This document shows, one piece after another, positions 9,426 to 17,631 of a stretch of DNA of 64,000 bases; positions within the stretch are counted from its first letter, which is position 1; each line of letters begins with the position of its first letter. The stretch lies in the NCBI RefSeq assembly GCF_004336745.1, contig NZ_SJXD01000011.1, forward strand, positions 1,287,183-1,351,182. The letters are read 5' to 3'. Source of the stretch: Roseococcus sp. SYP-B2431 (GTDB taxonomy: Bacteria; Pseudomonadota; Alphaproteobacteria; Acetobacterales; Acetobacteraceae). A program made the translations under genes and the position numbers. Below the pieces are notes generated by a model. The model was given only the letters and a program-made list of their open reading frames with translations. It had not been told where the DNA came from and did no database searches.

Positions 9426-9547
9426 GGGCCAGCCTCCGCTGCAACAAAACCGTCACAAGGTGGACCCTGGTCCCCGGGATGCCAAGAGCGGCGGGTTTAC
9501 GTCGGCGGCCCACGAAGCCATCTTGCCCCCATATAGGAGCAGCCGGC

Positions 9548-9802
9548 ATGCGCGCGATCTTCGTCATGGTGAAGTGCGAGATGGGACAGGCCTATCGCGT
9601 GGCCCGCGAGATGGCCGACACGATCGCGGAGCTGTCGGAAATGCACTCGACCTCGGGCCAGTACGATCTCCTCGGGAAGTTCTACCTGGAGCCGGACCAG
9701 GATATCGGACTCTTCGTGGTCGAGAAGGTGCAGAGCGTGCCTGGCGTGAAGGACACCTACACGCTGCAGACCTTCAACGCCTTCTCCGGCGGGCGGGGCT
9801 AG
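9548..9802 (+). CDS. Stand-alone Lrp/AsnC ligand-binding (RAM) domain protein
   Basis: The 84-residue product consists only of the ligand-binding/oligomerisation domain of Lrp-type regulators (MRAIFVMVKCEMGQAYRVA ... SGQYDLLGKFYLE ... VQSVPGVKDTYTLQTF) and lacks a helix-turn-helix. Such SraM proteins form Lrp-like discs and can bind amino acids or modulate full-length Lrp proteins. A good Shine-Dalgarno AGGAG (9535-9539) sits 8 bases before the ATG and settles the start. It is a monocistronic-looking gene divergent from the Na/Pi transporter. Confidence 0.85.
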   Translation: MRAIFVMVKCEMGQAYRVAREMADTIAELSEMHSTSGQYDLLGKFYLEPDQDIGLFVVEKVQSVPGVKDTYTLQTFNAFSGGRG

Positions 9803-9837
9803 CTCCGCCGCAATCCTGACACTGGAAGAGGGCGGGC

Positions 9838-9984
9838 GCCGCAATTCCGCCGGCGCGCGCCTTGGAGACACCCTCTTCGCGCCATGGGCGGAGTTCAGAT
9901 TGCGTTCCCAGAGGATGCAAGAAACCCCCTCGCTGGCCCGGCGCCGGAAACGCCGGACCGGATGCTCCCGAAGGAGCCAGTCCG
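9838..9984 (+). repeat. Structured intergenic element, copy A (leader of the lipoprotein gene)
   Basis: This leader segment is related to a second copy at 10342-10478. Both contain CGCAATTCCGCCGG, GCGCCATG, CCAGAGG and GAAAC.CCCTC blocks and TGCTCCCGAAGG in the same order. Predicted stems by eye are GAGG/CCTC (9911-9914 with 9928-9931), CCGGCG/CGCCGG with a 7-base loop (9938-9943 with 9951-9956), and GCTCC/GGAGC with a CGAA loop (9964-9968 with 9973-9977). The last stem contains the ribosome-binding site of the lipoprotein gene. Confidence 0.6.
9954..9984 (+). promoter_or_regulatory. Hairpin masking the Shine-Dalgarno of the lipoprotein gene
   Basis: CGGAC (9954-9958) can pair with GTCCG (9980-9984), enclosing the perfect GCTCC-CGAA-GGAGC hairpin. 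Together they bury the AAGGAG ribosome-binding site (9971-9976) and end one base before the ATG at 9985. The outer arm competes with the upstream stem 9951-9956, so two exclusive folds exist. This is what a thermometer or riboswitch expression platform looks like; the ligand or trigger is unknown (inference). Confidence 0.45.
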
Positions 9985-10230
9985 ATGCGCAAGCTTCTCC
10001 CTGCCCTCGCCCTCTCGGGCCTGCTCGGCTTCACCGCCTGCACGGACCCCTATGGCAATGTCGATCCGGTCGCGACCGGACTGCTCGGCGCCGGCGTGCT
10101 CGCCGCGACGGGCCTGGCCATCGCCGCCTCGAACAGCGGGCCGCGCTATCACGGTCGCGGCTACGGCTATGGCGGGCCGCGCTACGCCCATGCCCGCCCC
10201 TCCTACGGCTACGGCCGCCGGGGCTGGTAG
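9985..10230 (+). CDS. Small Gly/Tyr-rich lipoprotein
   Basis: This is an 81-residue protein. The signal peptide MRKLLPALALSGLLGFTAC ends in a lipobox-like GFTAC, so the mature lipoprotein would begin at Cys19. A hydrophobic, glycine-rich stretch follows (VATGLLGAGVLAATGLAIAA), then a tail rich in Gly, Tyr and Arg with repeated GYG and RY. It resembles small glycine-zipper-like envelope lipoproteins of unknown function. It has a strong AAGGAG site 8 bases before the ATG, itself enclosed in a hairpin, and it is flanked by the two structured elements A and B. Confidence 0.75.
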   Translation: MRKLLPALALSGLLGFTACTDPYGNVDPVATGLLGAGVLAATGLAIAASNSGPRYHGRGYGYGGPRYAHARPSYGYGRRGW

Positions 10231-10252
10231 TCCCCCATCGATCGCCCGAACG

Positions 10253-10283
10253 GGCCCGGCCGCGCAGGCGTCCGGGCCTTTCG
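10253..10283 (+). terminator. Probable intrinsic terminator after the lipoprotein gene
   Basis: A GGCCCGG (10253-10259) / CCGGGCC (10272-10278) stem with a 12-base loop is followed by TTTCGT, 23 bases after the lipoprotein stop. The U-tract is short, so the call is moderate. Confidence 0.5.
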
Positions 10284-10341
10284 TCGCGCGCTCCTTGCCG
10301 CATCCGCGTGCCTCGATTCGGCCGCGGCGACGCCGCGCCCG

Positions 10342-10478
10342 GCGCAATTCCGCCGGCACGCGCCCTGAAGAGACCGTGAGCGCGCCATGAGCCGGGATCA
10401 CATTCCGGCCCAGAGGGTCACGAAACTCCCTCCGATGCGGAACCTGAGATTCCGCCTCACTGCTCCCGAAGGGGGGTA
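10342..10478 (+). repeat. Structured intergenic element, copy B
   Basis: This is the second, diverged copy of the element at 9838-9984, in the same orientation about 500 bases further on. Stems by eye are GCCGG/CCGGC (10391-10395 with 10404-10408), GAGGG/CCCTC (10413-10417 with 10428-10432), GCGGAA/TTCCGC with a 7-base loop (10437-10442 with 10450-10455) and CTCC-CGAA-GGGG (10463-10473). The third stem differs completely in sequence from its counterpart in copy A yet keeps six pairs and a seven-base loop. No gene follows on this strand; the convergent amidase gene ends at 10480. Confidence 0.55.
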
Positions 10479-10479
10479 A

Positions 10480-11997
10480 TCAGGCCTGGGTGTAGGGCAC
10501 CTGATCCCAGGTCTTGAACCCGGGCCGGGACGACATGGGCGGCGCCTTCTCCAGCGCCGCCAGGTCCGGCAGCGGCCGGCCGAACTCGGCATCGCCCGCG
10601 AAGGCCGCCTCGATCGCCACCGCCACCTGCAGCAGCAGCACGTCGCCGCCGCGCGGGCCCACGATCTGCAGGCCGAAGGGGAAGCCCTTCTCGTCCAGGC
10701 CCACGGGGAAGCTCATCGCCGGATGGCCGGTGAGCGTCACGTAATAGGCCAGGCTGAGCCAGTGGAAGTAGGTCCGCACCGGCTTGCCGTCGATCACCGC
10801 CGGATAGAGCTCCAGCCAGGGCCGCGGGCTCGTGCAGATCGCCGGGCTGACCAGGATCGAGTGCTCCTCGAAGAAGGTCTGGAAGCCGCGGTAGATCTGC
10901 GTCTGCCGGACCAGCGCATTGGCCTGGTCCTGCAGCGAGTAGCCGAGCGCCTCCTCGACATTGGCATGCAGGTTCGGCCCGCAATCCTGCGGCCGGTTCC
11001 GCACCTTCTCGACATGGGAGGTCAGCACGCCGGTGGAGCGCAGCACCTCGAAGGCCTCGTCGCCGCCCGCGACGTCGGGATGGGCCTCGACCGCGCGGGC
11101 GAACATCGGCGCCAGCGCGGCCACGACCTTGCGGAAGGCGCGGCGGACGATGCTCTCCGTGGGGGCCTGCCCGAAATCCTCGGTGAAGGCGAGCCTGAGC
11201 GAGGAGAGGTCGGCCGGCGCGACCGGATGATAGAATTCCGGCACCTCGCGCATCTTCCTCCCGTGGAAGCTGTAGGCGAGCGGATCCACGGCATCGTCGC
11301 TGGCCATGGCCGACATCATCAGCGCGAGGTCGGGCACGTTGCGCGCCATCGGCCCCAGCATGGGCAGCGGCGACCAGCCGTGCGGCCGGCGCGAGCTCGG
11401 CACAAGGCCCGAGGACGGGCGATAGCCGATGATGCCGTTGAAGGCGGCAGGGTTGCGCAGCGAGCCCCCCGTGTCGCTGCCCGAGGCCAGCGGGATCATG
11501 TTCGTCGCCAGCGCCACGGCCGAGCCGCCCGAGGAGCCGGCCGCGTTGAACTCGGGATCGAAGGCATTGCCCGTCGCGCCCCAGACGGTGTTGCGGCTGT
11601 TCGCGCCCAGCCCGAATTCCGGCACGTTGGTCTTGCCCACCACGACGCCGCCCTGCGCGCGCAGATGGGCCACCATGTGCTCGTCCTTCTCGGGGACGTG
11701 GTTGGCGAAGATCGGGCTGCCCCAGGTGGTGCGCAGCCCCTTGGTCTCCTCAAGGTCCTTGATGCCCAGCGGCAGGCCGTGCAGCAGCGGCAGCGGGCCG
11801 CCCTTCATGGTCGTCTCGTCGGCGGCCCTGGCCGTGGCGCGGGCGGCCTCCTCGTCCATCGCCGTCATGGCGTTGACCGCGTGGTTCACCCGGCCGATGC
11901 GGCCGAGGCAGGAGTCCAGCAGCTCGGTCGAGGAGAGCTTCTTCGCGCCGATCAGGCGGCGTGCCTCCAGCGCGGTCAGGTCACAGGGCTCGGTCAT
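10480..11997 (-). CDS. Amidase (amidase-signature family)
   Basis: This 505-residue hydrolase of the amidase-signature family has a Lys-Ser-Ser catalytic triad visible as K80 (GIKD), S155 (NAAGSSGGSA) and S179 (GSDTGGSLR). The substrate-binding N-terminal and C-terminal regions are full length for the family. It resembles general carboxamidases rather than GatA: no gatB or gatC is nearby and the C-terminus differs. The ATG is preceded by GGAGA at a fitting distance. Substrate unknown. Confidence 0.9.
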   Translation of the reverse strand: MTEPCDLTALEARRLIGAKKLSSTELLDSCLGRIGRVNHAVNAMTAMDEEAARATARAADETTMKGGPLPLLHGLPLGIKDLEETKGLRTTWGSPIFANHVPEKDEHMVAHLRAQGGVVVGKTNVPEFGLGANSRNTVWGATGNAFDPEFNAAGSSGGSAVALATNMIPLASGSDTGGSLRNPAAFNGIIGYRPSSGLVPSSRRPHGWSPLPMLGPMARNVPDLALMMSAMASDDAVDPLAYSFHGRKMREVPEFYHPVAPADLSSLRLAFTEDFGQAPTESIVRRAFRKVVAALAPMFARAVEAHPDVAGGDEAFEVLRSTGVLTSHVEKVRNRPQDCGPNLHANVEEALGYSLQDQANALVRQTQIYRGFQTFFEEHSILVSPAICTSPRPWLELYPAVIDGKPVRTYFHWLSLAYYVTLTGHPAMSFPVGLDEKGFPFGLQIVGPRGGDVLLLQVAVAIEAAFAGDAEFGRPLPDLAALEKAPPMSSRPGFKTWDQVPYTQA

Positions 11998-12097
11998 CTT
12001 GGAATCTCCAGCGTTCCGAGGATCATCGCCGCTTCCGGAGCTTGCGCAAGACGCCGGCGGGCCGCTCGCCGGGTTCTCTCGGGCGCGTCGCGCGCGA

Positions 12098-12376
12098 TCA
12101 GCCCCGCGGCGGATGCTCCGCCGCCAGCCGATCCACGTCGACCTCGCAGCGGATCAGGATCGCCTGGAGGTAATGCCAGTCGATCGCTCCGGGCATCACG
12201 TTGGAGAAGGCCCATTCGTCCAGGGCCGCCGTCACCGCCGGGTCGCCCAGAGCCTCGGGCGCCCAGGGCGCGGCGGCGACATCGAGGGGGATGGCGCGGA
12301 TCGCCCCACTCTCCTCGCGCAGCAGGATCTCGATCCCTTCCGCACCGAAGACGATCCGGGTTCGCGGTTCCGTCAA
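12098..12376 (-). CDS. Hypothetical protein
   Basis: This is a 92-residue soluble protein with no recognised domain. It starts with TTG, supported by a strong AAGGAGG Shine-Dalgarno just upstream (about 12383-12389 on the plus-strand coordinates). The sequence has a short beta-rich N-terminus (TRIVFGAEGIEILLREESGAI) followed by a segment rich in Trp and acidic residues (DEWAFSNVMPGAIDWHYLQAI). It lies between the amidase gene and another small unknown, all on the same strand. Confidence 0.6.
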   Translation of the reverse strand: MTEPRTRIVFGAEGIEILLREESGAIRAIPLDVAAAPWAPEALGDPAVTAALDEWAFSNVMPGAIDWHYLQAILIRCEVDVDRLAAEHPPRG

Positions 12377-12439
12377 GGCGCACCTCCTTCGCGGCAGGGG
12401 AGCTGTTCGCCCGCCGTCGCGAAGGACTTTAGCGGGAGG

Positions 12440-12781
12440 TCACGCCGCGGGAAAACCGCCCCTGCCCGCATACCGCTGGAGGGTCGCGCCGGCGGCCAGG
12501 TGCGGATAGGCCTTCGCCCCCTTCGGCCAGGTCCGGGCGAAGGCCGCCACCTCGGCATGATCCATCCTGCGAATGGTCCGGACGAGCATGGCCGCGGCCT
12601 TGGCCGGACGGAGCCGCTCCTTGCGGACGAGATGGAGAAGCCATTCCCGGGCCCGCAGCGGGCACCAGTCCACGAGGGATTCCTGCAGCGCGCGGCGCAC
12701 CTCGACCGGCAGCTCCTCGAAGGCGCGATAGGGATCGCCCTTCAAGGGGCTGCGCGGCTTGGTGGCGGTGCTGTTGTCCAT
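12440..12781 (-). CDS. Small DUF6525-like protein
   Basis: This is a 113-residue basic, helical, cytosolic protein. The FEELPVEVRRALQESLVDWCP... segment followed by ALVRTIRRMDHAEVAAFARTW resembles the short alphaproteobacterial DUF6525 proteins, but I am not certain of that assignment. No function is known. An AGGAGG site lies shortly before the ATG. It reads in the same direction as the downstream 92-residue unknown, about 64 bases apart. Confidence 0.55.
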   Translation of the reverse strand: MDNSTATKPRSPLKGDPYRAFEELPVEVRRALQESLVDWCPLRAREWLLHLVRKERLRPAKAAAMLVRTIRRMDHAEVAAFARTWPKGAKAYPHLAAGATLQRYAGRGGFPAA

Positions 12782-12835
12782 CCGCGCCTCCTAGCCGAGG
12801 CGCGGGGGGGCGCGAAGCACGAGGTTCGGGGCCCT

Positions 12836-12881
12836 GGGATGCGCCCCCGGGATGCGGCCCCGGGATGCGGCCCCGGGATGC
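12836..12881. repeat. 13-bp tandem repeat, 3.5 copies
   Basis: Units of GGGATGCGGCCCC are at 12836-12848 (one mismatch), 12849-12861 and 12862-12874, with a partial unit at 12875-12881. They lie between the gamma-glutamyltransferase stop and the next small gene. Each junction forms CCCCGGG, so the array can slip or form small hairpins. Confidence 0.85.
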
Positions 12882-12924
12882 AGATGGGGCGGGCGACGCC
12901 GGGAACCGGCGCGCCCTCGCCCGG

Positions 12925-14577
12925 CTAGTAGCCCATCGCGCAGCCATCCTTGCGCGGATCGCTGCCGCCGACCAGCACGCCGCGCGAGTGGTCGATGTAG
13001 ATCGCCTGCCCGCCGCCATGCGGCTTCGCGATGGTCGTGCAGCTGTGGCCCAGCGCGTCGAGCTTCGCCACGACCTCCTTCGGCACGCTCGTCTCGACCT
13101 GCACCTTCCCGTCCTCGGGGAAGACGCGCGGCGCGTCGAGCGCCGCCTGCGGGTCCATGCCGTATTCGAACATGTTGGACAGCAGCAGCGACTGGCCCAT
13201 CGGCTGGAAGTGGCCGCCCATGACGCCAAAGGGCATGACCGCCTTGCCGTCCTTCATCGCCATGCCGGGGATGATGGTGTGCATCGGCCGCTTGCCCGGC
13301 GCGATGCAATTGGGATGCCCTTCCTGAAGGCGGAAGCCGAAGCCGCGATTCTGCAGCATCACGCCCGAGCCCTCGGCGAGGATGCCCGAGCCGTAGCTCT
13401 TGAAGAGCGAGTTGATGAAGGAGCAGGCGTTGCCGTCCTCGTCCACCACGCAGAGATAGACGGTGTCCCGGTGCTTGGGCAGGAGCGTGTCGGGCGCCGG
13501 CGGCACCACCATGGCATGCGAATCCGTGATCTGCTTCGCCATGCCGTGCAGATACCCGTCCGAGAGCAGCGTCTCGGTCGGCACCTCCACCACCGACGGG
13601 TCGGCGATGAAGGCGTCGCGGTCGCGATAGGCGAGGCGGGCGGCCTCGATGTGGCGATGGAAGCGCTCGGCCGAGATGGGTTGGCCCGGCACCTGGAAAG
13701 TCTCGAGCATGCCGAGCATCATGAGCGTCACGATGCCCGAGCCGTTCGGCGGGCATTCGTAGATCTCCATGTCGCGCCAGGCGCGCTTGATCGGCTCGAC
13801 GAACTCCGCCCCGCGCAGGGCGTTGGCGAAATCCTCCTCGGTGTGCACGCCGCCGAGCGCGCGCAGGTGCTTCACGATATCGGCCGCGACCTCGCCCTCG
13901 TAGAAGCCGCGGGCGCCCTGCGCCGCGATCTTGCGCAGCGTGGCGCCCAGCGCGGGGAAGCGCATGATGTCGCCGACCTGCGGGGCCTGGCCGTTCTTCA
14001 GGTAGTGGCGCGCGGCCGCCTCGTTGGACGCGAGCTTGGAGGCGGCATCGGCCCAGTCCAGCGCCACGCGCGGCGACACGGGGAAGCCCTCCTCGGCGCA
14101 TTTGATGGCGGGCTGCAGCAGCGCATCGAGGCCCTTACGCCCATGGGCGGCATTCAGCGCCTCCCAGGCCGAGATGGCGCCGGGGATGGTGACGACATGC
14201 GCGCTGGTATCGACCAGCTGGGTCACGCCCAGCGAGCGCAGCTTCTCGGACGTCGAGGCCGCGGCGGCGCGGCCCGAGCCGTTCATCGCATAGACCTTGC
14301 CGCTGCCGGCGGGGACGTAGAGGCAGAAGCAGTCGCCGCCGATGCCGGTGCTCTGCGGCTCGATCACGCCGAGCACCGCGACCGCGGCGATGGCGGCGTC
14401 CATGGCATTGCCGCCCGAGCGCAGGATGTCGAGCGCGGTCAGCGTCGCCGCCGGCATGGAGGTCGCCGCCATGCCGCGCATGGAGACGGCGGGGCTGCGG
14501 CCGGGCGCGTGGAAATCGCGGTAGCCGTGGTCCTGGAGGAAAGCCGGGCGGCTCGCCAGGGACGGAATGACATTCAT
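12925..14577 (-). CDS. Gamma-glutamyltransferase family protein
   Basis: This 550-residue Ntn-hydrolase is predicted to self-cleave before a catalytic Thr. The conserved DTVYLCVVDEDGNACSFINSL block places that Thr at about T372. Other family motifs are STGIGGDCFCL, GSGRA, PNGSGI, FGF...GHPN and RPMHTIIPGM. It belongs to the bacterial GGT-like branch with DTVY in place of TTH, whose members include cephalosporin-acylase-like and gamma-glutamyl hydrolases. No clear signal peptide is seen, so a cytosolic location is possible. The start at MNVIPSL has GGGAG upstream. Confidence 0.9.
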   Translation of the reverse strand: MNVIPSLASRPAFLQDHGYRDFHAPGRSPAVSMRGMAATSMPAATLTALDILRSGGNAMDAAIAAVAVLGVIEPQSTGIGGDCFCLYVPAGSGKVYAMNGSGRAAAASTSEKLRSLGVTQLVDTSAHVVTIPGAISAWEALNAAHGRKGLDALLQPAIKCAEEGFPVSPRVALDWADAASKLASNEAAARHYLKNGQAPQVGDIMRFPALGATLRKIAAQGARGFYEGEVAADIVKHLRALGGVHTEEDFANALRGAEFVEPIKRAWRDMEIYECPPNGSGIVTLMMLGMLETFQVPGQPISAERFHRHIEAARLAYRDRDAFIADPSVVEVPTETLLSDGYLHGMAKQITDSHAMVVPPAPDTLLPKHRDTVYLCVVDEDGNACSFINSLFKSYGSGILAEGSGVMLQNRGFGFRLQEGHPNCIAPGKRPMHTIIPGMAMKDGKAVMPFGVMGGHFQPMGQSLLLSNMFEYGMDPQAALDAPRVFPEDGKVQVETSVPKEVVAKLDALGHSCTTIAKPHGGGQAIYIDHSRGVLVGGSDPRKDGCAMGY

Positions 14578-14720
14578 GTTAAGGACTCCCGCTATGGCTC
14601 TGGCGAGCCGGGAGAATAGCCCAGAATGCCGGCCCGGCAATCTCGGGAGATTTCGAGGGCAGGCCGCCCTCCTCGCGAAGGGCGTGGCGCGGCCGGGCCG
14701 CTTCGGCTAAGCCCGGAGAC

Positions 14721-15062
14721 ATGGCGGACACCATCACCTTCGAGGATTTCGAGCGGGCGGAAATCCGGGTCGGCACCATCGTCGACGCGAAGCCCTTTCC
14801 CGAGGCCCGCAAGCCGGCCATCCAGCTCTGGGTGGATTTCGGCGCGCCTCTGGGCGTCAGGAAGAGCTCCGCGCAGCTGACCGCGCATTACACGCCGGAC
14901 AGGCTGATCGGTCGCCAGGTCGTGGCGGTGACGAACTTCCCGCCCCGCCAGATCGGCCCCTTCCTCAGCGAGGTCCTGGTGCTCGGCGTGCCGGACGAGA
15001 ACGGCGCCGTGGTCCTGCTCCGGCCCGACTTCGCGGTCCCTGACGGCGGCCGGATGTTCTGA
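14721..15062 (+). CDS. csaA: tRNA-binding protein CsaA
   Basis: This is a 113-residue single OB-fold protein. It matches CsaA along its length: [40 protein letters not shown]-type segment ([11 protein letters not shown]), [18 protein letters not shown] and SEVLVLG. CsaA dimers bind tRNA and have been described as export-related chaperones in Bacillus. It is the first gene of a two-gene unit: its TGA overlaps the gpt ATG as TGATG. Confidence 0.93.
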   Translation: MADTITFEDFERAEIRVGTIVDAKPFPEARKPAIQLWVDFGAPLGVRKSSAQLTAHYTPDRLIGRQVVAVTNFPPRQIGPFLSEVLVLGVPDENGAVVLLRPDFAVPDGGRMF

Positions 15063-15571
15063 TGCCTCCTGTGCAGACACAGGCTGTCCTGACATCAGCG
15101 CCGCGCTATTTCACCGTCACCTGGGACCAGCTGCATCGCGACAGCAAGGCGCTTGCCTGGCGGCTGCTGGAGCGCGGGCCCTGGCTGGGCGTGGTGGCCA
15201 TCACCCGGGGCGGGCTGATCCCGGCCGCCATCGTCGCCCGCGAGCTGGACTGCCGGGTGATCGAGACGGTCAGCGTCGTCACCTATGACGAGGAGGAGCG
15301 CGGCGAGCCGCAGATGGTCAAGCCGCCCACGGCCGCCGGCGACGGCTCCGGCTGGCTGCTGGTCGACGATCTCGTCGACACCGGCACCACCGCGCGGCTG
15401 GTGCGCCAGACCCTGCCCGGCGCGCATTTCGCGACGATCTATGCCAAGCCTGCCGGCAAGCCCCTGGTCGACACCTTCGTGACGGAGGTCAGCCAGGACA
15501 CCTGGATCCTCTTCCCCTGGGACACCGAGGCGCAGTTCGTCGCCCCCATCGCGAAGTCCGCGCCGCGCTAG
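15062..15571 (+). CDS. gpt: Xanthine(-guanine) phosphoribosyltransferase
   Basis: This is a 169-residue type I phosphoribosyltransferase. The PRPP-binding loop [17 protein letters not shown] is at about 100-116, an ITRGGLIPA loop near residue 50 and the C-terminal WILFPWDTE match Gpt. It salvages xanthine and guanine to XMP and GMP using PRPP. The start codon overlaps the csaA stop by one base, so translation is probably coupled. Confidence 0.93.
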   Translation: MPPVQTQAVLTSAPRYFTVTWDQLHRDSKALAWRLLERGPWLGVVAITRGGLIPAAIVARELDCRVIETVSVVTYDEEERGEPQMVKPPTAAGDGSGWLLVDDLVDTGTTARLVRQTLPGAHFATIYAKPAGKPLVDTFVTEVSQDTWILFPWDTEAQFVAPIAKSAPR

Positions 15572-15656
15572 CGACACATGCGACAAACCTCCGGTTGTGG
15601 TCGGGCCTCGGCGTCTTTATCGCGCGGCCTCGCCATCCCCTACCGGAGACCTCGCC

Positions 15657-16088
15657 ATGAGCGCCGCCACCTCCCTCCCCGCAGCGACCCGCGGACCCGT
15701 CGCCCTGCTGCTCGAATCCGCCGCCTTCCGCGTCGCCGCGCGCGTACTGCTGACCCTGCCCTTCTGGATGAGCGGCTTCGCCAAGCTCGCCGATTTCGGC
15801 TTCGCCACCCGCGAGATGGCGATGTTCGGCCTGAATCCCCCGGCGGCCTTCGCGATCGCGACCATTATCACGCAGCTCACCGGCTCGGCGCTGGTGATCT
15901 CGGGTCGCCACGCCTGGCTCGGCGCCGGCGCGCTGGGCATCTTCACCGCGCTGACCATCCCCATCGCGCACAACTTCTGGGCGCTTGAGGGCGAGCGGGC
16001 GATGATGGAGATGTTCTTTGCCGTGGAGCACATCTCCGTCATCGGCGGGCTGATGCTGGCGGCGATCCTCTGCCACCGGCGGGGCTGA
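15657..16088 (+). CDS. DoxX family membrane protein
   Basis: This is a 143-residue protein with four membrane helices and the DoxX-family signature around the first (ARVLLTLPFWMSGFAKLADF). DoxX-like proteins are small membrane proteins linked to quinone or thiol redox metabolism, with no fixed biochemical role. The ATG follows GGAG (15645-15648). It appears to have its own promoter region in the 85 bases after gpt. Confidence 0.85.
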   Translation: MSAATSLPAATRGPVALLLESAAFRVAARVLLTLPFWMSGFAKLADFGFATREMAMFGLNPPAAFAIATIITQLTGSALVISGRHAWLGAGALGIFTALTIPIAHNFWALEGERAMMEMFFAVEHISVIGGLMLAAILCHRRG

Positions 16089-16146
16089 GCAGGCCTCAAA
16101 CGCCGGGCTGCTTCGTTCACGGCCCAGCGCCGCGAGGCATGCGGGA

Positions 16147-17454
16147 TCAGGGCGCCGTCGCCGGCTCCTCGCGCGACACCAGGATCTTGTCCACGCGGCG
16201 CCCGTCCATGTCCACGATCTCGAAGCGCCAGCCGGAATGCACGATCCGGTCGCCCTCCCGCGGCACCCGCTCCAGCAGCGCCAGCATCAGCCCCGCGACC
16301 GTGTGGTAGGCGCTGGACTGCGGCGGCGGCTCGAAGCCCAGGAGCCGCTCGTTCAGCTCGTCCAGCGCCATCATGCCGTCCAGCAGCATGGAGCCGTCGA
16401 AGCGCTCCACCATCGAGGGCTTCTCCGACTGGGGCGCGGGGCCGAGCTCGCCCACGATCGCCTCCAGCAGGTCGGAGGCGGTCACCACGCCCTCGAAGCT
16501 GCCGTACTCGTCGAGCACCAGCGCGAGGCCCAGCGGGTCCGCCCGCAGCCGCTCCAACGCGGCCAGCGCCGAAAGCCCGTCCGGCATGGCGATGGGCTGG
16601 CGCAGCACGCGCGAGAGGTCGAGCGGCGCGCCCTCCAGCATCTGGTCCAGCAGGTCCTTGGCGACGACGACGCCGAGAACGTTGTCGACCCGCCCGTCCG
16701 AGACGATGAAGCGCGTGACCGATTCGGCGCGCAGCGCGGCGGCGATGTCCTGCGGCCTGGCATTGCCGTCGAGCCAGGCGACCTCCGGCCGCGGCGTCAT
16801 CAGCGCGCGCACGGGCCGGTCAGCGAGGCGCAGCACGCGCTCGATCATCTGTCGCTCGCTGTGGTCCAGCGCGCCGGCATGCGCGCCCTCGGCCACCACG
16901 GCCTTCACCTCCTCTTCCGTCACGCTCTGGTCGGTCGGCACATGGGCGCCGAAGAGGCGGAGGATCAGCGCGGAGGATTGCGACATGAACCAGATGAAGG
17001 GCGAGGTGAACCGGGCCAGCGCCGCCAGCGGCCGCGCGAGGGTGGAGGCGACCTTCTCCGGATTGCGCAAGGCGAGCTGCTTGGGAACCAGCTCGCCCAG
17101 GATCAGGTTCACATAGGTGATGGCGAGCACGACGAGCGCGAAGGCGATCTCGTGGCCGAAGCGGGCCAGGACGGGAAACTGCGACAGGAAGGTCCCGAAG
17201 GGGCCGGCGATGGCGGCGCCGCCGAACACGCCGGCCAGGATGCCGACCAGCGTGATGCCGACCTGGACGGTGGGCAGGAAGCGCTGCGGATTCTCCTGCA
17301 GCTCCAGGGCAGCCGAGGCCCCCAGGCTCCCGGCCCGCTCCATGGCGAGCAGGCGCCCCTTGCGCGACGAGACCACCGCCAGCTCGCTCATGGCAAAGAC
17401 GCCGTTCAGCAAGGTGAGAAGCAGGACGAAGACGATTTCAAAGCTGACACCCAT
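16147..17454 (-). CDS. CNNM/CorC-type membrane protein (hemolysin family) with CBS domains
   Basis: This 435-residue protein starts with a DUF21/CNNM membrane domain of three to four helices (MGVSFEIVFVLLLTLLNGVFAMSELAVVSSRK), has two CBS domains (about residues 215-330; LMTPRPEVAWLD, VLDEYGSFEGVVTASDLLEAI) and a C-terminal CorC_HlyC domain (SSAYHTVAGLMLALLERVPREGD). CNNM proteins are Na-coupled Mg exporters and CBS domains bind Mg-ATP. Older annotation as hemolysin is historical. The start was moved to MGVSF, where the membrane domain begins. Confidence 0.9.
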   Translation of the reverse strand: MGVSFEIVFVLLLTLLNGVFAMSELAVVSSRKGRLLAMERAGSLGASAALELQENPQRFLPTVQVGITLVGILAGVFGGAAIAGPFGTFLSQFPVLARFGHEIAFALVVLAITYVNLILGELVPKQLALRNPEKVASTLARPLAALARFTSPFIWFMSQSSALILRLFGAHVPTDQSVTEEEVKAVVAEGAHAGALDHSERQMIERVLRLADRPVRALMTPRPEVAWLDGNARPQDIAAALRAESVTRFIVSDGRVDNVLGVVVAKDLLDQMLEGAPLDLSRVLRQPIAMPDGLSALAALERLRADPLGLALVLDEYGSFEGVVTASDLLEAIVGELGPAPQSEKPSMVERFDGSMLLDGMMALDELNERLLGFEPPPQSSAYHTVAGLMLALLERVPREGDRIVHSGWRFEIVDMDGRRVDKILVSREEPATAP

Positions 17455-17631
17455 GATCCTGCATAGCGCAAAGCCGATCCCGAATGAATGCCGCGCATGG
17501 CGAGGAGGCCCATGGCTGCGCAGGACGGCCACGACGCCAACCGATCCTTCATCAATCAACGCCGCTTGTTATCAAAATTGAGACGTGTTAGCGCTTCAGC
17601 AAGAGATGAACGCCCAAGCCGGAGTTGGACC

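Noticed and set aside
6606..9536. Very long plus-strand open frame opposite the ABC ATPase and Na/Pi genes
   Set aside because: Its translation is His/Arg/Gln-rich low-complexity typical of antisense GC-rich frames; the opposite strand has complete transporter motifs.
9803..10479. Elements A and B as cobalamin, glycine or fluoride riboswitches
   Set aside because: None of the conserved core sequences of those classes is present; only the general multi-hairpin form is similar.
12865..14619. Plus-strand 584-codon frame opposite gamma-glutamyltransferase
   Set aside because: Antisense shadow; no motif and no start context, while the minus strand encodes a full-length enzyme.
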